DNA of 35,143 nt from Candidatus Caenarcanales bacterium (GTDB lineage: Bacteria > Cyanobacteriota > Vampirovibrionia > LMEP-6097), in assembly GCA_013216135.1 (NCBI GenBank), contig JABSOS010000029.1:1-35143 (forward strand), written 5' to 3'. Under the pieces are notes generated by a model that had not been told where the DNA came from, ran no database searches, and worked only from the letters and a program-made list of their open reading frames with translations. The translations under genes were made by a program, and so were the position numbers. This document shows positions 33,390-35,143 of this stretch, piece after piece. Position 1 is the stretch's first letter, and every line of letters starts with the position of its first letter.

Positions 33390-33396
33390 CCCCCTT
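33390..33396 (-). promoter_or_regulatory. Ribosome binding site of the secreted subtilase
   Basis: AAGGGGG on the minus strand, 4 nt before ATG 33385 and directly after the foot of the leader hairpin. Confidence 0.75.
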
Positions 33397-33397
33397 A

Positions 33398-33477
33398 AGA
33401 ACTTTTTGAAATCACACGCTTGATTTCACCCTGCCAAAAGTTCTATACCTAAATAATTAGATCGGCAGGTCTAGGTA
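33398..33477 (-). promoter_or_regulatory. Folded 5' leader with possible kissing pseudoknot upstream of the subtilase
   Basis: Stem 1: 33398-33414 pairs with 33421-33428 and 33436-33444 (17 bp), with a 6-nt loop and a 7-nt one-sided bulge at 33429-33435. Stem 2: TACCTA/TAGGTA (33446-33451 with 33472-33477). The bulge of stem 1 (33430-33435) is exactly complementary to the loop of stem 2 (33464-33469), CCTGCC with GGCAGG. The foot of stem 1 lies 1 nt from the ribosome binding site. This is the layout of a cis-regulatory RNA. I recognise no known riboswitch consensus. The rest of 33478-33655 has an AATCTTT/AAAGATT hairpin and otherwise nothing firm. Confidence 0.5.
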
Positions 33478-33574
33478 ATATATTTAATGAAATTACTTAA
33501 TCTTTCTTAACCTAGGAAAAGATTTTCTTGATAGACGTATGGATTTAAGATAAATGCGTGGGTTCAAGTAATGA

Positions 33575-33721
33575 ATGTTTAAAAAATATAAAGAACTACG
33601 TTATGAAGTCCAGAAATATGGGCATATAATAAGTACAAAGAGGTTAACGAAACTTCTAGAAAGTGTTAATCAAGATCAAGAAAATACCCACTGGGCAAAT
33701 CCACTTGATCAAGAAATATAA
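33575..33721 (+). CDS. Possible small protein overlapping the 3' end of the symporter gene
   Basis: 48 codons, ATG 33575 to TAA 33721. The text MFKKYKELRYEVQKYG is protein-like and basic. About 86 bp lie outside the symporter gene; the rest is antisense to it. No ribosome binding site or clear promoter. Weak. Confidence 0.2.
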   Translation: MFKKYKELRYEVQKYGHIISTKRLTKLLESVNQDQENTHWANPLDQEI

Positions 33722-34996
33722 CACTTCGTTAATCTTCGGGGAGTGAGAATTAAGTTTCTTCAGAAACAGTTTTTTCCTGAGCGCCCATCCAACAAACACA
33801 CAAATAGCAACGGATTCAATTGGTATCAGCAAGTCTGATACCAATTTGTCTATATTGGTAAAAGTTCCTGTGTGTTCAAGTGTACTAACTTTAACCCAAA
33901 CAACTCCAAGTAAAAGACTAAGAAATCCAGAGATTCCTGCAGCGACTACTCTAGAGTATTTAGCTTCGTCTATTAGGTGAGTAACTACTGGTTCTAATAT
34001 AGCTATGCTAGAGCTAAGCGCGGCGAAGGAAAGTAAAAAGTAGAATACTAATGCAAATAAATTACCACTTGGGATCTGGGTAAATAGACTAGGTAAACTC
34101 ATAAATACAAGTCCAGTTCCAGAGCCTGGTTCTAAGCCATAGTGGAAAATGATTGGGAATATCATTAAACCAGCTAAAACGGCTACTAAAGTATCCATAA
34201 TCACGACAATGATACTTAGATTGACGACATTCTCTTTTTTATTTAAATAACTACCATAGCTAATCATGGTCCCTGAAGCTATGCTCAGGGTAAAAGCAGC
34301 TTGCCCCAAGGCTCTAAAAAATGATTCTCGGGTAAAGTTCTCCCACTTAGGGTTAAACAGAAAATTAATCGATTCTGCTTGAAATAAGTTCCCCCAGTTA
34401 CCATCAATTTCGATGCTTAAAGAAAAGATCATCAAACCTACTATGATTACAAATAAAAATGGCATAGTCACTTTGTTAAACCATTCGATACTATTACTAA
34501 TTCCACCACTAAGAATAAGTGTCGTTAAAATCGTAAAAATCACGTGCCAGAATATCTGAGAATTGTCATTATTCATAAAATTATGATAATAATCGACTAA
34601 TTCAGCGTTGCTAAAACTAATTAATGTGCCATTAAAGCTATGTAATAAGTAATCTAAAGTCCAGCCAGCGATAATACTGTAGTAGCTACTAACTAAAAAT
34701 GCAATTATTACCCCGAGTAATCCAACAGCACGCCATAATTTACTCTTTTTATTGCCGATAAGCTTGGTGAAAGCTCCACCGCTTCCTTTTTTACTTGCTC
34801 TTCCGATGCAAAGCTCTGAAATCATAATCGGCATGCCTATAAAAAATATGAGACAAAGGTAAACAATTAAAAATGCACCACCACCATTTTCACCACAGAT
34901 ATATGGAAAACGCCATATATTTCCTAAACCGACAGCCGCTCCTGCGGTTGACATTATAAATGCAAACTTATTAGACCAATTCTCTCTTTTTGACAC
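33656..34996 (-). CDS. Sodium-dependent neurotransmitter/amino acid symporter (NSS family)
   Basis: 446 aa, GTG start. About 11-12 membrane spans. The N-terminus FAFIMSTAGAAVGLGNIWRFPYICGENGGGAF is the LeuT-fold TM1 with unwound substrate and Na+ site; ASGTMISYGSYLNKK is TM6-like. Length and topology match bacterial NSS members such as MhsT or LeuT, which import amino acids with Na+. Substrate not assignable. The GTG gives the family-typical KRENWSNKFAFI start; later ATG codons would remove part of TM1. No Shine-Dalgarno; TAAATA lies 3 nt upstream. Confidence 0.93.
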   Translation of the reverse strand: MSKRENWSNKFAFIMSTAGAAVGLGNIWRFPYICGENGGGAFLIVYLCLIFFIGMPIMISELCIGRASKKGSGGAFTKLIGNKKSKLWRAVGLLGVIIAFLVSSYYSIIAGWTLDYLLHSFNGTLISFSNAELVDYYHNFMNNDNSQIFWHVIFTILTTLILSGGISNSIEWFNKVTMPFLFVIIVGLMIFSLSIEIDGNWGNLFQAESINFLFNPKWENFTRESFFRALGQAAFTLSIASGTMISYGSYLNKKENVVNLSIIVVIMDTLVAVLAGLMIFPIIFHYGLEPGSGTGLVFMSLPSLFTQIPSGNLFALVFYFLLSFAALSSSIAILEPVVTHLIDEAKYSRVVAAGISGFLSLLLGVVWVKVSTLEHTGTFTNIDKLVSDLLIPIESVAICVFVGWALRKKLFLKKLNSHSPKINEVLYFLIKWICPVGIFLILINTF

Positions 34997-35064
34997 TGAT
35001 ATTTAGTTTGCCATAGTTTTATCTTCGCTGTATAAAAATCAGGTTTTATTTTAACTAGTCAGCC

Positions 35065-35084
35065 TTGATAGATTCTACTATCAA
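35065..35084. terminator. Hairpin at the end of the transposase fragment
   Basis: TTGATAG (35065-35071) and CTATCAA (35078-35084): perfect 7-bp stem with a 6-nt loop, overlapping the stop codon at 35081-35083. A terminator or part of an insertion-sequence end. Confidence 0.4.
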
Positions 35085-35143
35085 ATGCAACAGCGCTCAA
35101 TTTCTTCTTGAAAAACCTCAATCGGTGTTTTGTAATTGAGCCT
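35081..35143 (-). CDS. C-terminal tip of an IS30-type transposase (cut by the window edge)
   Basis: Twenty residues before a TGA: RLNYKTPIEVFQEE and ERCCI. The pattern R-L-[NG]-[YF]-K-T-P-x-E-V-F is the conserved end of IS30-family (rve-type) transposases. The rest of the gene lies beyond the window. The boundary of the element is not visible, apart from the nearby hairpin. Confidence 0.6.
   Translation of the reverse strand, partial: RLNYKTPIEVFQEEIERCCI

Noticed and set aside
1..35143. CRISPR array, tRNA or rRNA genes
   Set aside because: No regularly spaced direct repeats, tRNA T-loop patterns or rRNA motifs were seen in the gene-free stretches.

Overview
The window is an AT-rich bacterial chromosome segment, about one third G+C by eye. 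It mixes highly conserved housekeeping genes with large, poorly conserved proteins. MinC, MinD and MinE occur together, MinE looks cyanobacterial, PurL is a long form with a separate PurQ, and several big helical or ankyrin-like proteins have no obvious family. This fits a host-associated or small-celled lineage near the non-photosynthetic Cyanobacteria (Melainabacteria-like). That placement is only an inference; nothing in the window proves it.

Layout. 1-13.3 kb, mostly minus strand: a purine cluster read as purE-purM-purC (overlapping genes), then a lipoprotein resembling a degenerate subtilase, then purB, then purL-purQ (8-nt overlap). Between purB and purL lies a 346-bp gap that folds as a plus-strand structured RNA. 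Upstream of purE is a large ankyrin-repeat protein with an amidoligase-like segment, split into two frames at a run of nine A. 13.3-17.4 kb, plus strand: purD, purK and an orphan helical protein coupled to purK by a TAATG overlap. 17.4-21.1 kb: bioB (minus), then an 854-aa orphan with a W-C-T motif segment. 21.1-25.6 kb: minCDE followed by a caspase-like gene overlapping minE, and a divergent AI-2E-family permease.

25.6-30.8 kb is accessory: two tandem EF-hand zinc metallopeptidase paralogs (one with two in-frame TAG codons), a decayed AAA ATPase/DUF4143 gene, a flagellin remnant, a small rhodanese, a roughly 200-bp inverted-repeat element, and a block with long complementary arms able to form a pseudoknot. 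30.8-35.1 kb: maf, a secreted subtilase with EF-hand/dockerin-like calcium loops and a pseudoknot-capable leader, a Na+-dependent NSS symporter, and the C-terminal tip of an IS30-type transposase at the right edge.

The purine genes cover most steps from PRA to SAICAR/AMP (PurD, PurL/Q, PurM, PurK, PurE, PurC, PurB); purF, purN/purT, purH, purA and guaAB are not here. Across the window, many starts lie 5-9 nt behind a TATAAT-like hexamer, often TGC-preceded, which predicts leaderless transcripts. Three genes (both EF-hand peptidases and the secreted subtilase) instead have strong Shine-Dalgarno leaders. A second theme is proteolysis: two subtilase-type proteins, two zincins and one caspase-like protein in 35 kb.
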